Positions 46,411 to 64,000 of a stretch of 64,000 nt of DNA are shown here, piece after piece (position 1 is the stretch's first letter; every line of letters starts with the position of its first letter). Below the pieces are notes generated by a model that did not search any database, had not been told where the DNA came from, and saw only the letters and a list, made by a program, of their open reading frames with translations. The DNA is from Lonicera japonica (taxonomy: Eukaryota > Streptophyta > Magnoliopsida > Dipsacales > Caprifoliaceae). The position numbers and the translations under genes were made by a program. The stretch covers positions 82,494,919 to 82,558,918 of the forward strand of contig CM038465.1 in assembly GCA_021464415.1 (NCBI GenBank). The letters are read 5' to 3'.

Positions 46411-47587
46411 AGTGCATTATTAAAAGGAAAAAAAAAATTAAGTGGAAAGAAAATACATTAAGGGCAACGAAACGGAAAAAAGAACAATAATTTCATTAAT
46501 TCTATGCAAAGATTTAATATTTTTATCTGACAATTTGCACATACGTAGAATTTGCCATGAAGGCTAGTATATATAAATTGTTAAGCTATCCCAAAATTTG
46601 GTGCCATTTTTTCAAAAAAATAAAAAATCTGAATCTTGATTGGTAAAGATGGTGTATGTTCAATTTGATGATCTAAAAATGGAGCTCTTTACAAATGAAG
46701 AACCAACCAGTTGCTCTGACTATATATATATATATATTATTAGGAAGTCATGGCATCATCAACATCTTCTTATCTTGTCTCGGTTGGAGAACCCATTAAC
46801 GTCCAGTTAAGATTCAATCCCAAGATAGGAGAAGGTTTGAGGTTTCAGATATATAAATACATATATCATCACTTGTTAAGTTTGGCAGAAAAAGAAAAAG
46901 TGCGACAAATGCATTCCAGCTTGCTGCTAAGACACAAAAATTGCAAACAAACGAGTATTAAAAGGGCCAGTAAGTGCATTGAATTACACCAACAGAAAAT
47001 GTTATAGTAAACAAGAAAAGCAAAATAACATATTAAGCAAGGTTAGCTTAGTGGCAAAAAAGGCCACATTCATTGGTAGAAAAATGTCCAGAAAATAATC
47101 TCTTTGCTATCAAAAGTACAAAATCCCCGACGAACATGCAAGCATACTGATGAAAAATTGCAAAAGAAGGGAACAGAGGGGAACTAACATTACAGTTATT
47201 CGAAGGTTTGCTAATTGACAAGTAATAATAAGCAACAAATATAATATTCCGAGATAAGATGTATTGTACTTTTTCTTTACTCACTGCTAAAGGAATGCTT
47301 TACATGAGTTATATTTTACATTTTTACCTAAACAGGACCCTACGTGTGAGCGCCCTACGTCCCAATTCTAATCCAAAAGTTAAGTGTACATGATTAATCT
47401 CCAGCATGTGGAATTCTAACCCAAAAGCTATTGTACATGATTGTCTCCACGGCATTGCTCAACCATTTGTGGAGCTTAAACTACACTACCACGTGAACTT
47501 TTGAGATATAACTATCTATCTAGTCATAACCAAAAAAAAATTAAACCCATTATCCACGGTGCCAATTCATCAATATAACAATTAACG
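46411..47587. other. Intergenic sequence and 3' flank of the DEAH helicase gene
   Basis: An 85-codon frame at 46750-47004 starts with ATG but has no recognised domain or splice partner, so I do not call it a gene. The part nearest 47587 should contain the 3' UTR of the minus-strand helicase gene. A ~56-bp near-duplication occurs at about 47362-47445 (twice 'attctaa' with '(c)caaaag' and 'tgtacatgatt'). Confidence 0.4.
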
Positions 47588-55142
<7,555 letters not shown>

Positions 55143-57424
55143 TATTATTCAGAATCCAAACTCAACGTTGCAGGGTAAATATCGGAAGCACCAACAAATT
55201 ATTTTTGCTTATTATTGTTTCCGGAGACTGTAGGAAAGGGCTCGTCGGTGGGTTTTACCACTCACTCCTCCCCCCTTACCGTATGAACAATCAATTGCTT
55301 CTGATTCAAATTCACCGCCGCTCCTAAGCCCAACTAAATACACCCACTTTTTGACGGTTGCTCACTTGTCACTTAATTTACCACTTAAATTTAAAAATTT
55401 AAGGTTTTAGATTTAAGTGGTATAAAAAGTTATTCAATAACTTTAAAAATTAAGTAGCCACTTAATTTTTATTACTTAAAACTTAAAATTTTCATTCAAA
55501 ATTTTAAATGTCAACTTTGCCACTTAAATTTAAAACTTAATTTTAAAAGGTGTAAAATATTCATTTTACCCTTTTGTTTTAACAAAATTATATATACGCT
55601 ATCTCTTTAATATCCACAACCATAACCACCATCCCCCGTCCCTTCCCAACCCCTATCCACCAACCCCATCTCCACCCAACTCCCTAACCCTGTTCTTCCA
55701 TCTTTAACCCCTCGTTTAGAAAAATCTCATAATACATATATTTATATACACACAATATATATGTCATCTTCCGCATTCAAATCTAAAATAAATATATACA
55801 CACACATATGTGTAACATACAAAGGGGAATTTCACGGGGGATAACAGTGAAATGGAGGGATAGAAGGGGGAGTTGGGCAAAATGGACGGGGAGTGGGTGA
55901 CAGATTGAGTTATGACACTACAGGAGATGAGGGATCAAAATAAAAGGGAAAAATTGTCATATTAAAAAAATTCAGTTTTTAGATATGTTATATTCAAACG
56001 AACAATATTTTTTAAGATACAATTTTCAGAACTAAACAAACAGCTTTTTCAGTTTTCAGATTTCAGTTTTCAATTTTTTTACTAAACGCCACCTAACATT
56101 TTTCTCAAAAACTCGACCCTTGGTCCATGTAAAACCTTATGCTTTTTTCTCTTCACTTTTTTTTTGGCTGTTCCATATATGTCATAAATACTTCCTTGTT
56201 AACTACTCTTACTCCTACTCCTATTCCTAAGATAAATTTTTTATCACTCACATTTTTCCTTTTAAATAAAGTTAATCTAACGAGAGGTAAATGTAACTGA
56301 TTTACTTAAAAAGAGTTTATTGATAAAAATTCGTTTAACATCAAGTAATAGAGTGTTGGAGTATTTTTTAAATAAGACTTGCTTAATGAGAAGTGAGTGC
56401 ACTTACAAAAACTCGACTCAAATAAAAAAAGTGTGCTATTAAATACTCGCCTAACATTAAATAATAGAGTAATAAGTGTGCTAATGTTTATCATAAATAA
56501 GGAGAGTGTTAAGATGTGTTTTTTGTTATATTCTTGAGGGAAATGCTTTTGACACATTTGGGGGTATAAATATCACCGCCTTTTTTTCCCAATAGAAAAA
56601 TAAAATATAGATAAAATGAGTTTTAAGTACCTCATCTCTAATTATATTCCACCTAAAAATACTTTTTTTATTTCATTTTAAATAGATGGCTACCTTCATA
56701 ATTTATTTTGGTCATAAGGGTAATTTTCAATTTGGAATCTTTCACAATTTGTTTTAACCATAAAGACAATTTTTAATCTTGGTCACTTAAAAGATATACC
56801 GTTTTTTGAAAGGTCATTTATACCCTTACTATAATCTTTTTATTATTATTGTTATTGATGGTTTCTAAGTTTCACAAATCACTTCTACCACCACCGCCCA
56901 CTGGAGCTCTGGAGACTATTGCCGGAGATCCAAAAATCAATGCAGAACCTCAGACGATTTTTGCCGAAGCTCCAACCATAATTTGTATATAATGTAAAAA
57001 ATAAATTTGTACTCAAAATTTTATTTTAAATTACTTGTGGATTTACACCTAATTTTTTATGGATTTTGTTTTACCGTAAAAGTGGATCTACATTGTTCCT
57101 TTTCAATTTTAGATCATGTTTTATTGCAAAAGTAGATTTGCACCTAATTTTTTTTTCCCCAAAATTGGACCATGTTTTACTACAAAAATGTATTTCCTGA
57201 AAAGCATTTCTCTTGGCAACTACGATACCTTGCCAATGTTTAGGTCATATAGGAATTCTTCTGTCATAAAACGTTGAATTTCATCTCTATATTTGGTTCA
57301 AACGAGAATAGTGTAAATTACCAAAAGGTTTTTTATTTATAAAATTAAAAGAAAAATTCTAACAATTCTACAAAGGTAAAATTTTAATTTTTATTGTTAA
57401 GAATTGTGAAAAATCGTTGCATAA
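55143..57424. other. 5' flank of the helicase gene and AT-rich intergenic DNA
   Basis: The first ~200 bp upstream of 55142 should hold the helicase promoter and 5' UTR. Beyond that the sequence is AT-rich and gene-free. The segment from about 55340 to 56097 has 'cacttaa/ttaagtg' inverted motifs and ends in 'actaaacgccacctaac', suggesting a degraded MITE. The stretch at about 56990-57190 (gtggatttgcacctaatttt, atgttttactacaaaa) recurs in diverged form at 59345-59480. Confidence 0.4.
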
Positions 57425-57470
57425 AATAATAATAATAATAATAATAACAACAACAACAACAACAACAACA
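57425..57470. repeat. Compound (AAT)n(AAC)n microsatellite
   Basis: An AAT trinucleotide run passes directly into an AAC run, about 46 bp in total. Confidence 0.92.
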
Positions 57471-57649
57471 AAAATTATTTTAAAAAGAATATAAATGAAA
57501 AATTAAAAATTGTCTTGGTACATAGAATGGATATTTTAGTCTTAAAAGAAAATTTTAGGAGAAAATTTAAAGAGAATACTTAGAGTGCACACACCCTAAT
57601 TCTTAACCCCCATAAGAACCCTAAAAGAAAACTTCTAGAAAGTACACAT

Positions 57650-58960
57650 AGAGTCCAGAACTCACATACACACTAAAGCATGCTTCGGGGGAATTTGTTG
57701 CACAACAAACAGGCATACTTGATGCGTTTGTCGCACGACAAACCCATTTTATCACACGACAAACCCTTTAAACACAAATTAACCACTTTCTAATACATCA
57801 CAGTGTCATAACTCATCATTTCAATTGTTTTTCGAGCGACAAACTTGTAAAGGTTGGGGTTTGTTGCACGACAAACCCTCCCCATCACTATAAATAGATT
57901 AACACCCCCATGGGTTAGAGGACACGATTTTTCACTAAATCTCCTTATTCCCTCTCATATTTTCAATCTTCAAGCCTTCTTTAAGAGCAATTTTGATAAT
58001 ATTTATTTTCACAAAAGTCTCGGATTTAATCTTAGCACCCGGAATGCCACTTTCTAGAGTCGAATCGCTGAAAATATTTCAAATAAAAAAAGTAAGTACA
58101 CACCGAATGTTTCTCTATAATACTTTATTTGTCTCTTATTTATATTATATCGAAGGGGAGGTAATCCCCTAAACTTCTTTTTAAATTTAGTTATATATCT
58201 TGTTTCAAAAAAAAGTTATATATTTATATACCTGTTTTATCTTAATTGCTTCACTTAAGTTATTTATAATATAGACTTATTATATCTGTTGTTCTCTCCA
58301 CTTTCTAATTGGATAAACTTATTGTAAAGTTACGATATTCTATCATTTTCAAATAAACCATCTTTGCAAAACCTTAATAAAAATCATTTATAAACCAGAA
58401 GAAGTAAAGTCATTATTGTCCGGATAAAACCAAACTTTTAAAACCTGGACTGATAGGTTATAACTTAGAAATTCAACTCGAATATATTCCGTCTTCCATA
58501 TATACTGTAATGTATCTTATACACTATCCTCAAGAGTTCAATTCCATATCAAATCAATTCCAATAAGATCCGATTTTTTTTAAAATTAACCAAACGAGAT
58601 AATTGATATTATTATCTGAGAAAACAATGTCGAATCACTCTCATGATTTTAAACAGATAAATATAAAATTTTATGACTAGTAATCATATTTTGACAAAAC
58701 CAAATATTGGACCACGGAATACAAAGTTTTTATCCATTTTACAGTTTCCCCTAAAATCAGGTTTTTAAAAGACATTTTCAAAAAGTAGTATAATATCAGT
58801 AAAAACATCCTAGTTTTCCAACATATAAATAAATATATAAGACCACTAGAGACCGAAAGGGCAGAACGGGTGCTTAACACCTTCTCAATCCGTAGTATAG
58901 TTCACGAACCCTGTAGAATCCTGGTTTCGTAGACAAACGTGTAAGAAAAAAGCTTATCTG
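57650..58960 (+). mobile_element. Probable LTR-retrotransposon remnant (LTR-like)
   Basis: The palindromic tttgtcgcacgacaaaccc and variants (gcacaacaaac, cacacgacaaaccc, gagcgacaaac, gcacgacaaaccc) occur five times at 57697-57890. A TATA box (ctataaatag) lies at 57890-57899. A presumptive leader follows, then 'gggtgcttaacaccttctca' near 58869, a wording frequent in plant gypsy LTRs. The ends and target duplication were not identified, so the limits are approximate. Confidence 0.4.
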
Positions 58961-59754
58961 TAGCCCTTCTCCTTATACAACTCTTTTGTCACTTTTCTCA
59001 TAAAACTTATTTGTAACTCTAAATGAATCCTCTTGTATCTAGAATATGATAGAGGGACACAGGATATGAATTATCACTATATATAAGCAAATGAAATGAT
59101 ATAATTTCTTCCAAGTTTTCAGACCCTCAAACTAGAGGTTAAGACCTAGGGGTAACATTTGTGGATTCTCACATAGAGTAATCCTTTATTCCAATCCATT
59201 TAAGAGGCAGAACTTTAAAGGAATACTCCATTCCTGGATGATGCATTTCTAACACAAAACTTGAACCAAATATCGGAACCCTTCTAAAATGAAATGTAGC
59301 ATTCTGGGAATGATTTAAAACTTGAACTAAACGAACCCTTAGTTCTTTTTCAAAATTTTCATTAAAAGTGGATTTGCACTGAATTTTTCTTAATTTTGGA
59401 CCTTCTCAAATTTAGATAATGTTTTACTATAAAAGTGGATTTGCACATAATTCTTTATTAAATTTGGATACTATTTTATTGGAAAAAAATGGTAATACAT
59501 GTGATGAAGCTTTGGTGAGGTCTTAGTGTTCCAGTAGTAGTCGCTAGAGTTTCGGTGACAGTTGTCAGAATTCTGGCAATGGGGGATAATGGTAGTGGCT
59601 AGTATAAATTAAATTAACTTTTTTTAGGAAAAAAAAGAAAAAAAATTAAGGAAACCCTTTTTAGGAAAAGAAAAATGAGTATCTGTCTTTTGTAATGGAA
59701 ATGTAAGGTATTTTCTATTGAATATAATTATAAAGGAACCCTTTTAATCCATTC
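58961..59754. other. Intergenic sequence with a MITE-like segment
   Basis: At about 59180-59340 the text 'tttattccaatccattt' and 'gaacccttctaaaatgaaat' ends in 'aacttgaactaaacgaaccc', like the MITE at 26750-27171. At 59345-59480 lies a copy of the 'aaaagtggatttgcac' repeat seen near 57070-57150. No gene is seen. Confidence 0.4.
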
Positions 59755-62559
59755 TGTAACACCCCGTGTTCATATTAATGTTAAGTATATTGTATTAGGT
59801 TTCTTTACACTCATGTAAGTGATCTTTTAGTGATTCAGGTGGTCCGAATTAATTTCGGTTGGTAAATAGGAAGTTTTGGGTTCTTTGTGATTCGTTAATT
59901 TGAGCTAACTTTGGGCTATCGTAATTCTTCCGTTACTTATCCGATTGAAGTTTCGCTCGCGCATGTGTCTAGTATTTGCATCATTCTACAACTTTCGTGT
60001 TTTGCCTGAAAGCTAATTCGTACTCCTCGTGAGTCAAAATAGGGCGCGAAGTAGGCGCGTCGCTAAATTCTGGTGGTTTGATAGCGTTCGGCAGAGCGCT
60101 GTCTTTGGTGAATTTTTGAGAAAAATGAGTCCATAATTTGGGAAAACTTCCTCTTAGGAAATTGTAGACCTTTGAATTACCTTTTCGTAAATATAAAGAA
60201 CACCTCAATCGGAGTTCCGAGTCAAAAGTTATGGCCAAAACAAAACCAGTGCTCTAGAACCAAAAAAAATCTGCGCGAGTTACTATAACAACCGACTTAA
60301 AGTCGGTTTTAGCTCGTTTTAAGCCGTTTTTCAACCATTTTCGAACCAGCCACTTCCACTAAACTCTAGAGAGTTCTAGAGAGAGAAAGATAGGTGTTTT
60401 TGAGCGTCTCTTACCTATTTTCACTCCCGATCGAAAAACATCCGAAACACCTTCTAGCTTCCTATTCATCATCTTCTACCTTGAGGGTTCTTTGGGAAAG
60501 GCTTGAAGCAGCAAAGTCCTTTTTTCTTTCTCACTCATAAACTGAGGTAGGGGTATTTTCTTGGTTTTTGAAACTTAATAAACTTGTTTATATGTTTTCA
60601 AATAGGTTTATACGCATATGTTGGGTTCTTGCTCGATTATTGAAATCGGTAGTTAAATAACATATTTTGGCCACTATTTTGATTAAATCTGGACATATTG
60701 GTAATGATAAAAGTGAAGTATCAAGTATGTATTTTAAAATATAGTTTAATACCTAACTTGTGGCTTTGGAATTACCTAAAAAATATATGGAATGAATTTT
60801 TGGTGAATTTTACAAGATTGGTGTGCGGTATTGATTCCTACGCGGGAATCTTGAATATTTTCTTAAATATTCCAAAGTCCACTCCATAATTTGAGTAAAT
60901 TCATTTGGTTAATGAATGAGGTTACTATGTTAATATTTGATGATTAAGAATTTTAATTAAGTTATTATTGGAGGATATTTAATGAGGATGATGATGTTTT
61001 ATGATTCATAAAACCATGAGCATGTGATTTGTAACAAAATATGCCATTTGAACTTAACATTTATGTAATATAGACTTGTAAGTGATGCTCCTTAGATATA
61101 CATGCTTGGCGATATTCAAATGGATTTGTAAATGGATTATGTATATACTAAGGAACATGGATACATGATGAATGAAGTTTAAGTGGCATGTGTTGTTTTT
61201 AGTTGTCATAAAGAGCATGTATGCATGTTGTGCATCATTTTTGTGTCAACCGCAATCTTGAAGATTCTTCAGCAAGCTCGAATTCCCTTATGGCCTATCG
61301 AATATGCATTTATCTCTTATCATGATGCCGAGAGCTCATTTATATGTATATATATATATATATCTGTTTGGAGGTTACATGTCATGGAAAATTCACGAAA
61401 GCTTCATTTTTATCTTGATATTGTCTTATCGGATATGATTGGTTGATTGATCTCTTGGAAATGATTGTACTTGGTCGTGGATGACCAAGGGTAATGTGAA
61501 TATTTTGTTTTCATAGTGCTTGTCGGGATGGAAAAAATAGGCAGGGCCCGGTGCCCTTGGTTTGAAAAGCCCTAAACCCCTGGGGGAGCAATGTTTGGTC
61601 GCCTATAAGCCATCGGTGTGGAGTCCGGAAACCTAGGCAAATTGGCAAGGCACTATAGTTTGGTTGTTATCAATGCTTATATGGGATCATGACTGTTGAA
61701 TGATTGGTCTAGGGTATCCAGATTCGACACGAGATTGTTGCTATCTATATTCATATGGGATCGGGACAATTGATCCCAGGGTATCAGCTTGATGATTCGA
61801 CATATCGGGACTATTGCTATCTATATTCATATGGGATCGGGACAATTGATCCCAGGGTATCAGCTTGATGATTCGACATCTCGGGACTGTTGCTATCTAT
61901 ATTCATATGAGATCGGGACAATTGATCCCAGGGTATCAGCTTAATGATTCGACATCTCGGTGGCATGGGAATATACTTACAGCTCAGGCTCTCTACGGTA
62001 TGGTAATCGGTTGACACGGGAAGTAAATTGCATTAGCACGTGCATGCGTAGTCAATTGATGAACATGGTTCTTGTTGATATTAATGAATTACACGTGGTT
62101 TGAAAGATATGTTTATAAACCTGTTTTTTTGAATATATGCCTTTCACCCCCTACTGAGCTGTGAGCTCACCCCGTTTTCTAACTATTACAGGTACACAGG
62201 GGACGTGTGATGTTAATGAGACGGTGGGTTCGGGATCGAAATAGAGAGCTCTGATACGGATTCATCAATTTGTTGTGTATATGTTATCTTGGGAAGCCCT
62301 GGCTAGCCCGAAGTGTTATATATTGCTTGAACTTATTTAATTGGTTTTGTATCACGGCCGTATGCATGTATGCATTTTTATGTACGGTACTATCATCATC
62401 AGTACGATTATAAAAATATTGTTAACACGCATTATATTACTATTTGAATTTCTTTATGTATTTACATATATGCCCATTTTAGTCAATCTAAAATGGGTTA
62501 GTAACACTCCAGGTCTTAATTACGGGTGTTGTCCTGTATATTAAGGCGGGGGTGTTACA
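59755..62559 (+). mobile_element. Solo LTR (2.8 kb, 'TGTAACACCCC' family)
   Basis: It begins TGTAACACCCCG and ends GGGGTGTTACA, flanked by the 5-bp direct repeat CATTC at 59750-59754 and 62560-62564. Near the 3' end, 'ctgagctgtgagctcacccc' and 'gtaacactccaggtcttaat' match (in reverse) the LTR at 40509-42470. There is no coding internal region. A 76-bp tandem array lies inside. Solo LTRs of this length point to an element with very long LTRs. Confidence 0.88.
61741..61968. repeat. Tandem 76-bp repeat, three copies, inside the solo LTR
   Basis: The unit, starting 'ctatctatattcatatggga' and including 'cgggacaattgatcccaggg', begins at 61741, 61817 and 61893, exactly 76 bp apart and nearly identical. 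A diverged fourth copy lies upstream at about 61665. Each unit contains the palindromic 'gggacaattgatccc'. Confidence 0.93.
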
Positions 62560-62579
62560 CATTCCCTCTAAAACAAAAT

Positions 62580-62787
62580 AAGGATGGCGCTAATTACACA
62601 ACCACTTTACTCGGTAATACACTATCCCATTTTTTCGGTGCATATGGGCTGAGCTATTATTGGGTAAAAAAAATACAATGGTTCGGTGCAACTACGCTGA
62701 GCAAATGTACATATACTCGGTACTATTATACCGAGCCAATGTTAGAGTGTTAAATAATATTATAACATGTGTAATTAGCGCAGCCTT
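62580..62787. mobile_element. MITE with 'aaggatggcgctaattacac' terminal inverted repeats
   Basis: The left end reads aaggatggcgctaattacac and the right end, reverse-complemented, reads aaggctgcgctaattacac. About 19 positions pair with one substitution and one indel. The 208-bp interior has 'ctcggta/taccgag' subterminal inverted motifs. It lies only about 16 bp from the target duplication of the neighbouring solo LTR. The flanking duplication is ambiguous. Confidence 0.7.
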
Positions 62788-63028
62788 AAAACAATCAGCC
62801 AAAAAAGTAAAACCTTTGCCTTCCATTAGAAAAGTTGTAAATCTTGTTCCCCTGGTTCTAATATTTTCAAACTAGATTTTCCTATACATTCAATATGCAT
62901 GGGATTATATATAAATAATTAACAAATAAAAATTAAAACTTCTGAGCGGCACAAGAGATAAACTTTTATTACTTTTGATCAATAAGTTTTAGACTTTATT
63001 TTTTAAAACAGATTTTAAAAGTTTATTA
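62788..63028. other. AT-rich spacer
   Basis: Non-coding AT-rich DNA between two small DNA elements. Confidence 0.5.
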
Positions 63029-63037
63029 AAAAGTTAT

Positions 63038-63547
63038 GAGTAAATGACACCACAAGCCCTCAAATTATGTCCAAAGTTTCAATTAAACCCTTAAACTCAA
63101 TTTTGTGTCAATTGAGCCCTTAAACTATTAAAATTGAACATTAAAGAATTAGCTTGACATATACATTTTTGTGATCTGTACAAAAAAAATTAAAGATGGA
63201 AGAATTAAAGTAAGATGGTGGAGACGGAAAGAATTAGCTTGACATTTTAACAAAATAATTAATGTTGTTTTAGCACCTCAATAACAATCCTTAAGTGTTT
63301 CTATATATTTTTCTAAATTATTTTGCTTCTTTCTCTTTCTTCTTCTAATTTTCTTCCAATTTTTCCAATTAACTTTATTAATGGCCAAAAAACCCATCAA
63401 TCCGTTTAATTTAATGGAAAGCTTTGGACAGAAGGGCCATTAATGTTCAATTTTAATAGTTTAAGGGCCTCAATTGACACAAAATTGAGTTTAGAGACTT
63501 AATTGAAACTTTGGACATAGTTTGAGGGCTTGTGGTGTCATTTACTC
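63038..63547. mobile_element. Nonautonomous Mutator-like element with ~110-bp inverted repeats
   Basis: The ends GAGTAAATGACACCACAAGC and its exact inverted complement bound 510 bp. The arms (63038-about 63147 and about 63438-63547) are near-perfect inverted repeats for over 100 bp. A 9-bp direct repeat AAAAGTTAT flanks it at 63029-63037 and 63548-63556, the target length of Mutator-like elements. The interior has no ORF. The TIR is unrelated to that of the 5.1-kb MULE. Confidence 0.88.
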
Positions 63548-63556
63548 AAAAGTTAT

Positions 63557-64000
63557 AATAGTCAGGATATGCATAAATAACCATACCTATTTAATATTAC
63601 TAACTTAATTTCAAACTCACAATCTTTTTAAACGTATAAAAATAACCTACCATACTATTTATTTTTATTTTTTTGTAAAAAACCATAAGCTTACCGTTTA
63701 TTTGATTAAGGCTTATGGCTTATATAATAATAGTATAATATTTTGTTTTCTTTTTTACAATATAAAGCCCGAAGACCACAAATAACTGCCGCCAATACTA
63801 CCACCTAGGATCAGTTTCCTCCCATCTTTCCACAACCACTCTGGCTATATCACCTTACATGAAAATTTAGATTGAAGCATCATTTTCCAACTAATGCAGG
63901 ACTATACATCATTTTCCAGATAATGCAGGATTATAGTGGTATGTTAGTACTCTGGCAGAAAGAAACAAAAAAATGTTAGGGTGAGAGAATAAACAAAGTG
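63557..64000. other. Intergenic sequence to window end
   Basis: No gene is recognised. A short near-duplication 'catcattttccagataatgc' / 'catcattttccaactaatgc' with 'aggactata/aggattata' lies at about 63879-63934. Confidence 0.5.

Noticed and set aside
46750..47007. 85-codon ATG-started frame that might be a small gene
   Set aside because: No recognised domain, AT-rich codons, no splice or homology support, and it lies in repeat-rich DNA.
47041..47075. 'ggttagcttagtggcaaaaa' resembling a box A of a tRNA or SINE
   Set aside because: No box B at the right spacing and no target duplication were found.

Overview
The window is nuclear DNA from a flowering plant, most probably a eudicot. It is AT-rich and has spliced genes with GT-AG introns. 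Its conserved genes are typical of plants, and it contains chromoviral and other LTR retrotransposons, LINEs, a tRNA-derived SINE, hAT, Mutator-like and CACTA-like DNA elements and MITEs. I see no bacterial, organellar or CRISPR features and no tRNA or rRNA gene.

Layout. 1-4 kb: an internally deleted hAT relic, then a 5'-truncated LINE split by a solo LTR. 4.6-9.7 kb: a rearranged chromodomain Ty3/gypsy element on the minus strand, with both LTRs, a 5-bp target duplication, PBS and PPT. 10.3-14.7 kb (minus): an 11-exon FAD monooxygenase gene that joins in frame to 706 residues. 16.9-22.0 kb: a complete-length Mutator-like element (MULE) with 189-bp terminal inverted repeats and a 9-bp target duplication. 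It carries a decayed MuDR-type transposase and a convergent GRF zinc-finger/coiled-coil/membrane-anchor ORF. 22.6-23.5 kb: a LINE relic. 28.5-31.9 kb (plus): a six-exon cyclin-dependent kinase gene of the CDKG2 type, 759 residues. 32.7-33.1 kb: a LINE 3' end. 37.3-38.7 kb: a degenerate repeat array and a CACTA-like subterminal block. 39.5-42.8 kb (minus): a decayed adenylate kinase with a 1.96-kb solo LTR in one intron. 45-46.4 kb: diverged repeats. 47.6-55.1 kb (minus): a 16-exon DEAH-box helicase gene of the DEAH4 type with a single-base deletion in motif VI and a SINE in intron 7. 57-64 kb: repeats, including a 2.8-kb solo LTR, a MITE and a 510-bp long-TIR element.

The three substantial genes (monooxygenase, CDKG2-like, DEAH4-like) are independent housekeeping-type genes and do not form a pathway. 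The rest is transposon biology. The features most worth a second look are the MULE with a GRF accessory ORF placed convergent to the transposase, the chromovirus whose 3' end is duplicated in inverted orientation where protease and the RT amino terminus should be, and the lone frameshift in an otherwise intact helicase gene. Exon boundaries were derived by hand from splice signals, reading-frame continuity and remembered family sequences. No database search was possible.
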